Counted from the stretch's first letter, positions 32,746-44,859 are shown. The stretch is 64,000 nucleotides of DNA from Manis javanica (GCF_040802235.1 NC_133156.1:117024173-117088172), one strand, 5' to 3'. Numbers and translations are program-made. The notes: generated by a model not told the origin, from the letters alone.

Positions 32746-34164
32746 ATGATAAAGATGTTGAAGAGAGAGTTGTCAGGTTTTGTGTCTGTAATGCTAAGTA
32801 AACTATTCTGATAGGGCATAGGTGAGAGAAATGTAATAAGGGAGGAAGAACAAATACAAAGCAAAGGATTTAAACAAACAGACATGTAACCCATTTGGTC
32901 ATTCCATTACGCATCTCCAGGAAAGATGAGGTATTTGGTCTCTAGAGTCCCATATATTTCCCATAACACATTATAAGCCAGTGATGCTATAAGCTTCTGC
33001 CTCCTTAGGTTCACACAGGATTCATTTCCATGTAAGATTACATTATTACTTACATCATGGCATTAAAAACTCATAACTCAAGATGGGAATAGGCCTTGGA
33101 CAAATCATGAAGTAAGTGAAATTTGCAATCATCACCCCTTTGCCCAGATGCCCCGAAGGATGTACTTCCTTGGGCATCACACTTTTGATACTATTCCTAA
33201 CAGGCTACTTCCCAACCTCCCAAACCTTCCTACTCAGATTTCAGCTACAGAATCCGGATCACTTTTTTCTAAAATGGTGGCGAACTTCTTGGTACTCTGA
33301 TTAATCTTTCAAGTTGAGCTAAGTACAACAAAGAATGAACCCCATTAATGACCTTTTCAATAGCATTTTTCTAGTTCATGTTCTTTAAACCCAAAGAAAT
33401 GAGCATTTGATATAGCCTTATGCTGTTGGGCTAGGAGTTTAGGGTACAATTCTCAGTAGGACCATTTCTTGGATGTCTCAAGTCATAGCCGCCAGATGAC
33501 CATTAACACTGTGTAAAGCTCTGTCTTGAGGTATGCTTTGAATATTTATGCTTGTGAAATATGCTGCTAGTTTGGCTCCTAAGATTGTTTTTGAGCTAAA
33601 TTGAGCGAATTTATATATCTTTTATTCAATGCTGCATGTTATTTTAACTTTTAAAACTATCATCAATCTCATCATCATGCTAGCAATAATAATTACTACT
33701 TCTCCTTCCAATACCATGATTACTATACTTGCATTTTGAGTCTTTAGTGTGTGTCATGTGTTTGGGGAAACTGCAGTCCAGTTTCTGTGAAGGGAGGAGA
33801 ACTTAATGATGTAACACTTCAATCCTCCTCTGTGGGAGGAGTCTGCCTCTGTCTGATGGCTGAGATGGAAAGATTCTGACGTTTCTTTGCTGTCTCTTCA
33901 TTAGGTGGAATAAAGGAGCCAAATCCCTAAATATATGTCCTTGCTTTCTCTTTCCTACCCACAGAGATCTAAGGACATTAAAACTGCCTATGGGGACTCC
34001 ATCTCCCAGAGGCCTGAGATTATGAAGCATCATTGTGGTTTTAAATATGATCATCAGATTAATCAGTCATTAAGCCCATATTCTGATTCTTTTCCAATGT
34101 CAGTTGGTTCTGAACTGTGAGGGTTAACAGTAAAGTTACCCCTCAAAGACTGAAACACCTAACA
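32746..34164. other. unassigned intergenic sequence
   Basis: About 1.4 kb with no recognised gene or repeat. Confidence 0.5.
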
Positions 34165-34318
34165 CCAGGTCTATGCTGAGAGTTTTATATGCATTACCTC
34201 ATTTAACTGTTACAAGGTAATATCTACCTTGAGAGGTAGATATTATTACTCTCATTTTACAAATGATGAGAATTTTAGTGACATGCCTGCCTAGCTGGTA
34301 AGTAGGAGAAAAAGCGTT
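34165..34318 (-). mobile_element. MIR SINE, antisense
   Basis: 'tatgcattacctcatttaac', GAGAGGTAGATATTATTACT, 'ctcattttacaaatgatgag' and GCCTAGCTGGTAAGTAGGAG follow the reverse MIR pattern closely. Confidence 0.8.
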
Positions 34319-34334
34319 CTGGCTCAGATATATC

Positions 34335-34430
34335 ATGCTATTCTGTGTGTGTATGTATACACATACTACACACATATATATACATAGTATACCATATACC
34401 AGATATATAGTATATTGTGCTATTCTTTAT
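34335..34430. repeat. alternating purine-pyrimidine low-complexity tract
   Basis: Mixed GT, CA and TA dinucleotides include the near-palindrome GTATGTATACACATAC. It probably arose from a decayed dinucleotide repeat. Confidence 0.8.
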
Positions 34431-34439
34431 ACTTTTGCC

Positions 34440-36080
34440 ATCCAAATATTTATCCTTAAACACAACTGTTTAGTACCACTTGATTTTGAACTGTAGATAC
34501 ATAGAATCACGCTTAATATATTGTTGTGTCTGGTTTCTTTCTCTCATATTGTTTATGAGATTTTTCCACTTTGGTCCACATAGCTCTAGTTTATTTATTT
34601 ACTTATTAAATAAAATTCAATTGCTGAAATTTGTTTATTATACTTTTAATGGACATTAGGGTTGTTTACAGTTTTTTACTACTATGAATAATATCTCTAT
34701 GAACAGTGTCTTATACGTGTCTCTTGATACACAGCTGTATTTCATTTTTATTAAATCTTGGTCTACAACTTGATTGACAGTTGATACTCATTCTAATTTA
34801 AGCCACCCTGATGAGTGAGTATCAGTATATTCCTGTTGTTTTATTTTGGATTTCCCCTATGTCTAATGAGGATCAGTACTTTTTCACATGATGTGTTTGG
34901 TTATTTTGCATTACTATTTAAAGAATTATTTTTTTAATTCCCCTGCCATTTTTCTACTGGATTATACTTGGTATCTGTCTTCTTATTGATTTGTAGGGAT
35001 ACAATTTATGATGGAAGCCCTCTGTCTAGTATGCATGTAGCGAATATCCTCTACCACTCTCTGGTTTACCATTTCACTCTCTTTTGATGAAAGGAAGTTT
35101 TAAAATACAATGTAATCAACTATATTGATCTTTTTTTTTAATTGTTAGTATCTCTTGTGTCCTTTTAAATAATCTTCTCCTACCTGATATATTGAAACTA
35201 TTCCCTTATATTAACTTTTAAAACTTTATTTTGTTGCTTTTCACATTCAAGTCTCACTTAGAATTGATTTTTGTGATGGTATGAGGCAGGGGCTGATTCA
35301 TTTGATTCATTTTCTTCTCCGAAGGGAAATTGTCCCAGTACAATCTATAGAAAATAACATGTTTTACTCTTTGCTCTAGTGTCTCCATTGTCATAAATCA
35401 AGTATTTATGTATGCGTAGGTCTTCTGAGAGTCTTCTATTTTCCACTGGCTGATTTGTCTAATTTGGTGTTAGCTCCACAGTTTTAATTTTCACATAAAT
35501 TTAACATTTATCCATTTCTGTAAAAGTAGATGCTCAATTTTAATTGGGGTTGTACTGAATTTCTGGTTTAATCTGGAAGCAAATCACATTCTATAATTCT
35601 TAGCCTTAAAATTCAAGAATATAATATACCTCTCTAGTTGTCTCTGTTTTGTTCTCTCAATAATATATTTAGGTTTATGGGTAGAGATCTTATTCATCTT
35701 TGGTTAAACTTATACCTAGATATTTAATTTTATTTCAATTTTAAAATTGGTATTTGTCTCAAAATTTCTCTAATTTTTGCTGTTATATGGAAATATATAT
35801 TTTTCTTTTATATCAACTTTGGGTCTGGCAGATTTGTTAAATGGTTGTAATAATTTATGTGTAATCTCTCTTGGATATTAAATTAACTGTTATAATTTTT
35901 GTGTAATCTCTCTTGGATATTACATAGTCACATCATTTACTAAACACAACATTTTGTTACCTCCTTTTTATCCTTGCACCTTTTATTTCTTTCTCTGCTG
36001 TACTGGGCAGGGTGGGATCTTTAAAACAAAGTTGAACTGGAAGTAGTGATGCCAGACATCCTTGGTTGTTTTTCCTCTTG
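34440..36080 (-). mobile_element. long antisense L1 LINE fragment
   Basis: 34440-35000 is the reverse of an old L1 3' UTR ('ggacattagggttgtttaca', 'ctatgaataatatctctatg'). 35100-36080 is the reverse of a further L1 region ('gtgatggtatgaggcagggg', 'tttaggtttatgggtagag', 'gtagtgatgccagacatcct'). Heavily mutated. A 42-base tandem duplication lies within it. Confidence 0.8.
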
Positions 36081-37184
36081 AAGGGAATGCGTGCACAATG
36101 TTTCAGAATTAAGTATTATGCATACTGTAAACTGTTATAACTATCAACTAGAATTCTTCTCCTAAAACTCTGACTCTTCTCTATTTTGTTAGCTATTTGT
36201 AGTTCATTTTGGTTTGTAGTTGTCTTCCTTGGGAAAGCTGGTTGTTGGCACTGGCTTAATAGCATAATGGATGTTCCATGTAGTTCATATTGGTGAGATG
36301 AGAGGTGTTCCCCATTTGTATTATCCTGACATAATGATTCATCAAGGCCTGTATCTGTAACCATTAGTAATAGCACCCAAAGTTTGATCCTTAACAGATC
36401 CTGCATCCAGCCACTTGGGATATCTGTTTGCCTCATGCCCACCAGAAGGCACAGACATGGAAATCTGCCTCAAATGAATCTCTGACGCCAGGTGTGACCA
36501 AGCAACTTAAAGGATAGAAAAATGGAACTTCATCGAGCTTATAGAAAAGTTTTAACTGTTAGTATCTGAATTGTTAATGAGTATTTGTCTAATAAATGTT
36601 ATATGTGTGGAAAATCTTATGACACTGACTTTCATTTTAAACCAGGTAGCAAATTTGTGGGAGAGTAACCTCCACCATTTCAAATTTTATTGATGGATAC
36701 ATTTTTCTACCAAGAAGAATATAAGAAAACTGAATTGCTTGGGAAAGCTTGCAACAAATCCACAATTCCACTGAATCAGTTCCCCAGTGTAGAGCCTTGT
36801 TTCCCATAACAGCTCCCATGGTATAGAAGCTGTGACTGTCATTTTAGCTTCCCTAAGATCTGTGGACTAGGAGTGGTCATGGGCAAAAACCAGGTGCTCT
36901 GTTACCATAATACTGCTGTCACCAGTGATCGCAGACCCCACTGCTACCACCATAAAGAAACCCTTTGTCCCACCTGAACTGCTGAAATGACCTTTTCCTT
37001 ACTGTTGGTGTCCAGAAGGAATTATAAATAGGGGTTACACTAAGGGCCATTCCCCTGCCTCCCACTCACCCCAACCCCACTCAATCCAGACTGTTTTCCC
37101 CAGGCAGATGGATAAGACCCACTAAGCATCACATTTATATTAATACCTCTATTTTGCTCAAGTCTAGCATTTAAGCAGGGATGG
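36081..37184. other. unassigned intergenic sequence
   Basis: About 1.1 kb with nothing recognised. A 108-codon minus frame (36116-36442) has no recognisable domain. Confidence 0.5.
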
Positions 37185-37345
37185 CATTCAGATCTCCTAA
37201 GAAGCTTTTTCAAAATGAACATACCTAGTCCTCACCCTCGCAGAATCAGGTTCGTTTCTCTGGATGGGCCCAAGCAGGCAAAGTTTGGAAAAACTGCAAG
37301 CTATTTACATAGACAACCACATTTCAGAGCCATTGTCTAAGTCTT
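37185..37345 (+). mobile_element. MER5-like hAT-Charlie fragment
   Basis: 'tcctaagaagctttttcaaa', 'acatacctagtcctcaccct', 'cagaatcaggttcgtttctc' and GGATGGGCCCAAGCAGGCAA give the MER5 order (AGCTTTTTAAAAA, CCCAGGCCTCACCC, GAATCTCTGGGGG, GGGCCCAGGCAT). Terminal repeats are lost. Confidence 0.6.
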
Positions 37346-38694
37346 CTAAAGGAACTGGGTGGGACTCAGGTGCATAAATGCACAATGAGGCTTACTTTGA
37401 CACACATTTTTAGAACATTTTATTTCTTAAAACATCTGCTTTCCTAAAATCTCAGCTCTTAGATGTTCCCAGCTGTTTCCTTTACATTCCTGCTACATTC
37501 AAATGACTGGGATCACCTCTCTGCCCCTCTTTTTTGGTGGATATAGACCATTCTGGAATAGACCAACCAGGACACATAAAATCACATTTTTCTAGGTCTT
37601 GGATTATACAAGCAAAATGGGATGTTGGGTTAGAACAGCAAATCTCTTTCTGGTTCTACAAGCCTGGTTTCCAGGTCTAGACTCCATAAAGAGGTTCTTC
37701 ACCTCATACTGGGGGTCAGAGAGCACACAACTGAAGGCTGTGTTACCCAATCTGATGGCAACAAAATGGAATGGGTAAAGAATCAAGCAGATCATGAATT
37801 AAGAGTTGTTGAAGGGAAAGGAAGGGGATGGAGTGTTTGTGAGACCCTTCTGGCCATGCTTGGTACATATTAAAATGCACTGCCAAATTCCAGGAAATCC
37901 CTGAGCCAGGGAAATCCCTTCACTGTGACTTGGGTATGCTGAGTTAAAAATCTAGAGACAGAGGAAGGATGAATAGAAAGAGAGGAATTGGCTTGGCTGG
38001 AAATACTCAATGGATTATTCTGGTTCCACTGATATTAGTAAAACAAGGCTACAACAATTTCTACCCTCCTTAAAAATAATTCTCCTATCACTGGGTGTTC
38101 TAGAATCTATGGAAAATTTGATCAAATGACACTTTTATTATTGAAACACCAAATATTATTCTATTCATTTTTCAAACTTGTCATTTTTTTCTTTGATATA
38201 ACATGAACTAAGCTTTGTGATTATTCACCCTATTGCCACTTACATGACTCATTTACAGTGCAGAACAGAGGTACTTTTGTGGTCAGAGGACCTGGTTTTT
38301 GGCTACGTTTGTCTCCAGCTGACAGATATTAAGCATCCACAGTGTACCTGCTCTGTGCTCTTTAGAGGAGGTGGGAAAGACTTGACCTATGTTTTCTTGT
38401 AAATCAGGAGATTCAAAACTTGCTTCAAAACAAATGAAACTTGAAAATTATGCCACAGGGTTTTATCTCCCAAGAGTACACATTAATTACTTGATCCAAA
38501 TTCCTTGCAACACAGCAAGATTTCAAAGTTGCAAAATAAGAATTTTTCAAGGGAACACTGGAAATCAGTTATAAACACTTGAAAAACACTTGGTTGAATT
38601 CACAACTCAAGAGCAACTTCTTTTTTTGTTTTTCCTACCTGTATCATTTTGGTCAGAGTGGGCAAGCTATGTAACCTTGGCTACCCTGCATCTT
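37346..38694. other. unassigned intergenic sequence
   Basis: About 1.3 kb with no recognised gene or repeat. Confidence 0.5.
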
Positions 38695-39100
38695 TTTGTA
38701 CAGCACTAATTCATTTCTACCTTCATTCATCATTCATCCAATATTCATTTATTGTGTGTTTGCTATGTGTCAGGTACTATGCTATGAACTGGAGATAAAA
38801 GGGTGAACACAAGGTTTCCTACTTCTTGGAAACCTTCGTCTGGTGAAAGACAGGCATTAATGAAAATATCACATATACTTTTGAAAATGCATTTTAAGTG
38901 TTAAGTCAAAATGAGTCAATCAGGAAATTTCCTTAAGGAGAGAAAGTGTGTAGGAGGTGTGCTGAGATCTGCAAAATAGGTAAGATTTATCTAGGCAAAG
39001 ATGTGCAGCATAGGGAACAATGTGGGCCAGAGGAGTATATCAGTTCAAGGATGTAAAAGAAGACTGATAAAGCAAGGAGAAATGCCGTGGGAGGGAAAGT
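38695..39100 (-). mobile_element. L2 LINE 3' end, antisense
   Basis: 'atattcatttattgtgtgtt', TGCTATGTGTCAGGTACTAT and 'tgaactggagataaaagggt' are the reverse of the L2 terminus. Downstream, 'gatttatctaggcaaagatg' and 'gaacaatgtgggccagagga' continue the reverse of the region further upstream in the element. Confidence 0.75.
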
Positions 39101-39159
39101 TGAGAAGGCACGGCCAGATGAGTGCTTCCTCTCAAAACCACCCTTTTCACCCCCTCTGC

Positions 39160-39558
39160 TTTTTGCCTTGCCCAGTGCTCTCAACTGAAGTACTCTTCAT
39201 TCCCAGAACACCCCCAACAATTTCCCTATATCCATTACTTTTACCTAGAATGTCCTCCCCATCTCCATCACCTGTGATTTTATTCCATTTTCAAGGCCAT
39301 GTTCAAATTCCATTTTCTCCATGAATCTTTCAGTGATGCCCCCAAAAGAATTAATTTTATTGTTTCTTCACATTTTTATTAGAATTTATCATATTCCAAG
39401 TTACCTCAAACTTTTTTTTAACATATATTGCTCCCTTTCCAAATTGTATGCATCTAGATGGCAGGAATTTTATATCTTATTAATTTCCTATAGAGCCTAG
39501 TACAGATCCTGGGTCTAGTAAGTGTTTGATAAATTCTTATTGAATTGCATTAACATCA
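39160..39558 (+). mobile_element. L2 LINE 3' end, sense
   Basis: The full L2 3' order is present: 'tagaatgtcctccccatctc', 'caaggccatgttcaaattcc', 'tccatgaatctttcagtgat', ATGGCAGGAATTTTATATCT, 'gagcctagtacagatcctgg', AGTGTTTGATAAATTCTTAT, 'tgaattgcatta'. Confidence 0.9.
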
Positions 39559-40690
39559 GGCTTCTAGAAAATGAAAGGCAAATACATTTCCTTGTTTTTC
39601 TTTTTAAGATGTGTTCATTTTTTTAAAAAAAGCAGAGGATAACAGCAAAAGGTGTTATGTAGCACTGTAGACAGAATCCAAATAGCTTCCTAATATTTGT
39701 AAGGGTTAACTTTATTTTAAAGAAAAAATATGTCACATGAAGTCCAGATAAGAACCTCCTGCTGTTTGTGGATGTATTACTACAATATTTTGGAAAACTC
39801 CAAATTATGTGAGTAAGGATCTCTATTTTTTACCAAAAAAAAAGATTTCTTTTAAATAAAGTAAACTTTTTATAAAAATAAATGCTGTTCATAAAATATT
39901 TGAAAAATAGATAACAGTGAAATGAAATAACTTATCTGAGAAACTGGCTTCATCCTGAAGTTTTGAGCTTCCCTCCTATGCTCATAAAGTCCTCTGGTGT
40001 AACTTTTTTCCCCATTATTTTGAAAACCTTGTGGAAGCTTGAAACATTGCAACACATCCACTTAACTGAAAGGCACTGACTGGCATGATGCATGGCCATC
40101 AGCTTTTACACATGTATCTTCTGTAATCCCTTCTTATGCACGTGTTTATGCCTCATGCCATTACTGACTTCTCTTAGAAAATGCTATTTCTTAACTTACA
40201 AATATGCCTTAGGAGTAAAGAAAGGCTTAAGATTAAGACAGTAAAGACAACAGTGTCACTGCTAAGTAGGGGGACTGGAGAGAAATTGGGAGAATACAAA
40301 AGGCACCTGCATCTCCCTGCTTGAATTTGACTCAACAAAATTGTAAAAGTTTCATGCACTTTTAACAGCCTTTATGAAACACTGAGATTTTAAGTTTAAG
40401 CAGAGGCAGAGTAATATAAGTGGAAATGAAATTGAGAAAGACAATAAAAATTATGAAGAGTAATGCATAGTTCCATCTGGGATCTACAGATCATTTAAAG
40501 GAGTCTGAATGCCAATTTTGCATCTATATGTATATTCCGTGGTTCACTCAAGTTAAGAAGCTCTGTGTATGGTATAATTTTCTACCTATTTAATCAAATA
40601 TATGGTCTGTGATTTCCTTTGAATATTTCAGTTTAATCAGTGTGATATAGTTGTGCCTATTACCTAGTTTTAATTGATATTCTAGTATAG
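39559..40690. other. unassigned intergenic sequence
   Basis: About 1.1 kb with nothing recognised. Confidence 0.5.
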
Positions 40691-41499
40691 CAGTTCACAG
40701 AGTGTGGTCCCACACACCACTAGGGCTCTCCAGGATCCATTTAGGTCAAAACCATTTTCATGATCATAGTAAAAAGATATCTGCATCTTCTACTGTGTTT
40801 GCACTGATGGTACAAAAACAGGGGTGGGTAAAACTGGTGGTATCAGCATGAATCAAGACAGAAGTAGCTAAGGTAATAGTAGTAATTATATTTGTCATTG
40901 CCAAGCACTCATGGGGAAAACAAAAATGCTACCTAAGAGTGATCTTAATTAAGTAAAAACAAAAATAAAAATAATTTTATTATATCTTGACCTGTGAGCA
41001 CCTAAGTTTTTAATATTTTGTGTGAAAGAAATGGACAGTGCATATAAAACACTTCTGCTGCATATCAAATGTGATGGCTGTCGCAAGGAAAGTACTTAGA
41101 TTACTTAGACAATTTTTGGATCTTGAGATAAACAAGCTACTATTTCATATAATATTTTTACTTGAAACAATGACTAAAACAAACTATGGTAGTTCAGATT
41201 ATCTTTTCCCAGAAAGACACTTCCAGTTGTCCTTTGTTAAGACAAATATTTATAAAATTTGCAAAATGTAGAAGATACTTCTCACCAACATAATTTTTTG
41301 TTTTGGAAAAATAATTATTTTTCATAAAATATGTATTTTTAAATGTATTGGGTGAATATGATTACTTTAAAATGAAATAATACAGAACTTAAAAAAAATA
41401 TGGTAAGTATCAATATAGAAAACACACAAAAATGAGAGCATTTGAAGGGTCCCGGGACCAGTAAAATGCTATTATGAATATAACAATTTAGAAACACTT
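40691..41499 (+). mobile_element. internally deleted hAT-Charlie element with transposase sequence
   Basis: The left end CAGTTCACAGAGTGTGGTCC resembles the hAT terminal repeat (CAGTGGTTCTCAAAGTGTGGTCC) and the right end decays into AGGGTCCCGGGACCAGTAAA and 'caatttagaaacact'. Inside are the markers 'tgtttgcactgatggtacaa', 'ggtgggtaaaactggtggta' and 'aatggacagtgcatataaaa' of a ZBED-type hAT transposase gene. At about 0.8 kb it is much shorter than an autonomous element. Confidence 0.75.
41038..41271 (+). pseudogene. hAT (ZBED-like) transposase relic
   Basis: A 77-codon open frame carries HIKHFCCISNV, KVLRLLRQFLDLEINKLLF and LLETMTKTNYGSSDYL. Their order is that of the middle of the hAT transposases related to domesticated ZBED5-type genes (an MGSTHKALLLHTEVRWLSRG region followed by an LWLFRLGYLADIF region). 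The usual tryptophans and the catalytic residues outside this segment are missing, so it is inactive. Upstream 40780-41030 carries further transposase-like sequence out of frame. Confidence 0.65.
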
Positions 41500-41534
41500 A
41501 AAGACTTACTAAATTAAATCACAATGTCCTCATT

Positions 41535-41765
41535 TTTCTGTACTTTATCATTTCATAACTTAGAGATCTTTCTACAAGCACACAAAGATCTACCCCATTC
41601 TTTTAAATAGCTACATGGTATTCCATTCAAAGGTGGGTCTGGGATTTATTTTTTCAGTCCTCAATTGATGGACTTTAAGTTTGTTTTATAGCATTTTGCT
41701 TTATAAACATTGCTGCAATGAACATCATTGTACTTGACATACTTTTGCAGTAATATCTGTCTACT
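41535..41765 (-). mobile_element. L1 LINE 3' UTR fragment, antisense
   Basis: 'gatctaccccattcttttaa', GCTACATGGTATTCCATTCA, 'tgatggactttaagtttgtt' and 'acattgctgcaatgaacatc' are the reverse of an ancient L1 3' UTR in order. Confidence 0.85.
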
Positions 41766-42379
41766 ACCTCCAGCCAAAGATCACCAAGATCATACCTGCA
41801 GTTGCACAAGTTGGATTTACTACTCATGGTAGCAAGAAATCAAGTGTACCATGGGTGATTTTGGAAAAGGTCTAAGGAATTGGAATTAGCTTAATATGGT
41901 ATTGTCAGAAAGCAGGAATAATTCTATGGTTAAATATTTTAACAAGTCATATCTATAGGAAGAGCTTACTAGAGAGAGGATAATACGTAATTGGGAAAGA
42001 AGCAGCAGTCACATATTAGTTAGGAAAGGGTAAAAATATTCCCCAAATGGTGTTTTGTGGGTTGCACAGTGAAAGTTTTCATCTACACTTAAACAAAACT
42101 TAGCCTCTGAGTGATTTTTGTCTGAGACTGATATTTTGTGAGAATGTCTATGTCCAACAGGAGAACATGGTGTAGCCATCAACATTAGGCCGGCTCCTAA
42201 CAACTCTGAGTTCTAGTTATAAGTCTCAGGCTGAGATGCTAGGAGATGCTTTTCTCTTTCTTGTATTCATAGAGTATGTGTCTAGTATTGTAAATGCTAG
42301 GTCAAAGGAGATGCTGAGGCAGAGAAAACTGTAGAAATATAAATCTGATCAGATTTATTCCCTGCTTAAAACCTTTAAC
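41766..42379. other. unassigned intergenic sequence
   Basis: Nothing recognised. Confidence 0.5.
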
Positions 42380-42771
42380 TACATTAATTTGCTAGAGCTG
42401 CCATAATAAAATACCACATAAATTTATTATATCACAGTTCTGAAAGCTAGAAGTGCAAGATCAAGGTGTCAGTAGGTTTGGTATCTTTTGAGGCCTCTCT
42501 TTTTGGCTTGCAGATGGCCACCTTCTCACTGTGTCCGCACGTGGTCATCCTTCTGTGCACACACGTGTCTGGTGTCTGTGTGTATGTGTGTGCAAATGTT
42601 CTCTTCTTATAAGTACATCAATCATACTGGATTAGGGCCCACTGTAAAGACTCCATTTTAACTTAATCACCTCTTCAAAGATCTTAGTTCCAAATACAGT
42701 TACATTCAGATGTACTGGGGATTAGGACTTCATCATATGAATTTTGGAGGCACATAACCCAGGTCATAACA
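42380..42771 (-). mobile_element. MLT1-like 3' LTR of an antisense MaLR provirus
   Basis: Read on the minus strand it starts TGTTATGACCTGGGTTATGT, carries TCTTATAAG-type text reversed at 42606, and ends in a GCTCTAGCAAATTAATGTA tail, the MLT1/MaLR LTR order. About 390 bases, near full length. It adjoins MaLR internal sequence on its 5' side. Confidence 0.75.
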
Positions 42772-43569
42772 CTTCAGTCTCTGGACCACCAAAATCCATG
42801 TCCTTCTCACATGCAAAACATATTCACCCTATCTCTAAGCCAAAAGTCTTTACCCATTCCAGCATAAACTCTAGTCCAGAAGCTCATCTAAATATCATTT
42901 AATTAAATGTGGATGAGAGTCAAGGTAAGACTCATCCTGAGGCAAAAATCTTCAGCAGCTGTGAACCTATGAAACCAGGTAAGTTATCTGTTTCCAAAAA
43001 ACAATGGTGAGGCAGGTACAGGATATACATCCTATCTAAGAGGGAAATAGAAAGAAAGGTGTCATGGTTCCAAAAAAAGTTTGAAATCTAGCAGGACAAA
43101 TTGCATTAGATTTTAAGGAGCGAAGATTTTCTAAATCTTCAAGTTCTGGTTCAATTTTACATAACAATTCCTTTTCAATTTACCTCCTCTTACAGTTTTC
43201 TATAAGCAACAGGGAGAAACCAAGCAGCATCTTCAACGTGTAGCTTAGAAATCTTCTCAGCTAAATATCCAGTTTAATCACTTATAATTTCTACCTTCTA
43301 CAAAACACTAGGACACAATTCAGCCAAGTATTTTGCCACCTATAACAAGGATACCCTTTCCTTCCGTTTCCTCATTTTCATCTGAGACTTCACCGGAAGC
43401 ACCCTTATCATTTATATTTCTACCAACAGTCTCTTCAAGACAACACAGGTTTTATTTCTAACATTGTAGCTCAAATTCTTCCAGTCTGTACTTGTTACAC
43501 AGTTACAAAGTCACTTCCACGTTTTTAGGTATTTGTTTCACCAGTATCCCATATTCTGATACCAAAATC
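42772..43569 (-). mobile_element. MaLR internal region, antisense
   Basis: 'aaaatccatgtccttctcac', 'tgaggcaaaaatcttcagca', 'aacaatggtgaggcaggtac', 'ctaggacacaattcagccaa' and 'ataacaaggataccctttcc' occur in the order known for the reverse of MST/THE1/MLT-type internal sequence. Short (about 0.8 kb) and non-coding now. It connects the two LTR parts of one provirus. Confidence 0.7.
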
Positions 43570-43625
43570 TGTATTAGTCAGAGCTCTAGAGAGAAACAGA
43601 ATCAACAGGAAACATGTAGATAAAT
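43570..43625 (-). mobile_element. truncated 5' LTR end of the MaLR provirus
   Basis: 'tgtattagtcagagctctag' directly follows the internal region. On the minus strand it is the LTR 3' end ...GACTAATACA followed by GATTTTGGTATCAG, a plausible primer-binding area. The rest of this LTR is gone. Confidence 0.55.
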
Positions 43626-44566
43626 AGATGATTAGAACTTCTACTTTTATTTTACATATCCTTCTGGCTTCTGTTCTGTCCATTACTCTACCTATTTAAT
43701 CTCCAGTATCAAACTGCTTCCATTTTTCTAAGTTCATCAATACAGCCATGCTCTATTCTAAATACTATTCAATCAGTCAAATTACAATGTTTAAGTGTGA
43801 TTAAAGGGACATGGTCAGAAGTAGAAGTTAGAATCTCAAACAGAAACCAGTAAGCAGAGGCCTTCAAAGGATAGAAATAGGAGCAGTAGATGGAAGTGGA
43901 AAGAGAAAGGAGGCAGTGAGAAGGTAAATCAAGCATACACAAGACTGGACATTGGTGGGGGCCAGGCACTCTGAAGGTTCTGACAGAGAATGAGTCACTA
44001 GCCTGAAGCTACCTAGGGTTGTTATTGGGACACTTGTCTTGCTGTGGCACATCAAGCCACATTTTAACTCTTGTAATATATACTTTAATTAGAATGAATC
44101 TTCATCAACATATTATTCTCTTTTGCCAACTGAACCAAAGGAAAAAGCAAATCCTACCTGATGATCTGTGATGCCTTATTTTATTAGACAAAGAGGCCAA
44201 AAAATCCATTATGTTTCCTTTTATGACATAGCTGTTAAATGACATAAGCTAAATTAAATTTCAAGAGTGGCAAAAGTTTATTCCCAGATTCTGATAAAAT
44301 AGTATATCTGAATAAGGATTGTATGTTGCACTTCATTTTTTCATCCATAATTGTTCCACTTTAATGTAAGTTTATTACTTTAACTTTCCTCTTTGAAAGC
44401 AAGCACAATATAAATTTCAAATAGCAGTATCAGACTGATGGAAATGATGCTGTTTCATAGCAAGTAGTAGTGAAGGAATATATGACAAAGTAAGTCAACA
44501 GACATAAAATAAAATATCAAGAAGTGAGAGCAGTGACAAAAGGCAGCAGATTGCTTTATACATTTA
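43626..44566. other. unassigned intergenic sequence
   Basis: Nothing recognised. Confidence 0.5.
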
Positions 44567-44567
44567 G

Positions 44568-44628
44568 AAAAGAATACAGTCCATTACCTTTGCACACCAG
44601 TCAAAAAAAAAAAGAATACAGTCCATTA
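44568..44628 (+). mobile_element. minimal poly(A) retroinsertion with 19-bp target duplication
   Basis: AAAAGAATACAGTCCATTA occurs at 44568-44586 and again at 44610-44628 without a mismatch. Between them lie only CCTTTGCACACCAGTC and an A run. A perfect duplication starting with AAAA, an A tail on the 3' side and a 16-base body fit target-primed reverse transcription that stopped almost at once. The source RNA cannot be identified from 16 bases. Confidence 0.75.
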
Positions 44629-44859
44629 AATGGAGCAAGAGTGGCCAAGAATTGCTGAGGAAACCATTTCCTTATATTGCAAAAGAAAAATGTTTGACGT
44701 TGGGAAGCAAAAGGGTGGAAGTTCATATTGGTTGTGACTATTTCTATTTATGTAACTTTTATAAAATCAGCCATTTAAAAAAGTTGGTAAGAACACAAAA
44801 ACTAAAGTGTAAATGAAAAGTAACAATAAGTACATTAAATAATACTTGACTAGATTAGA

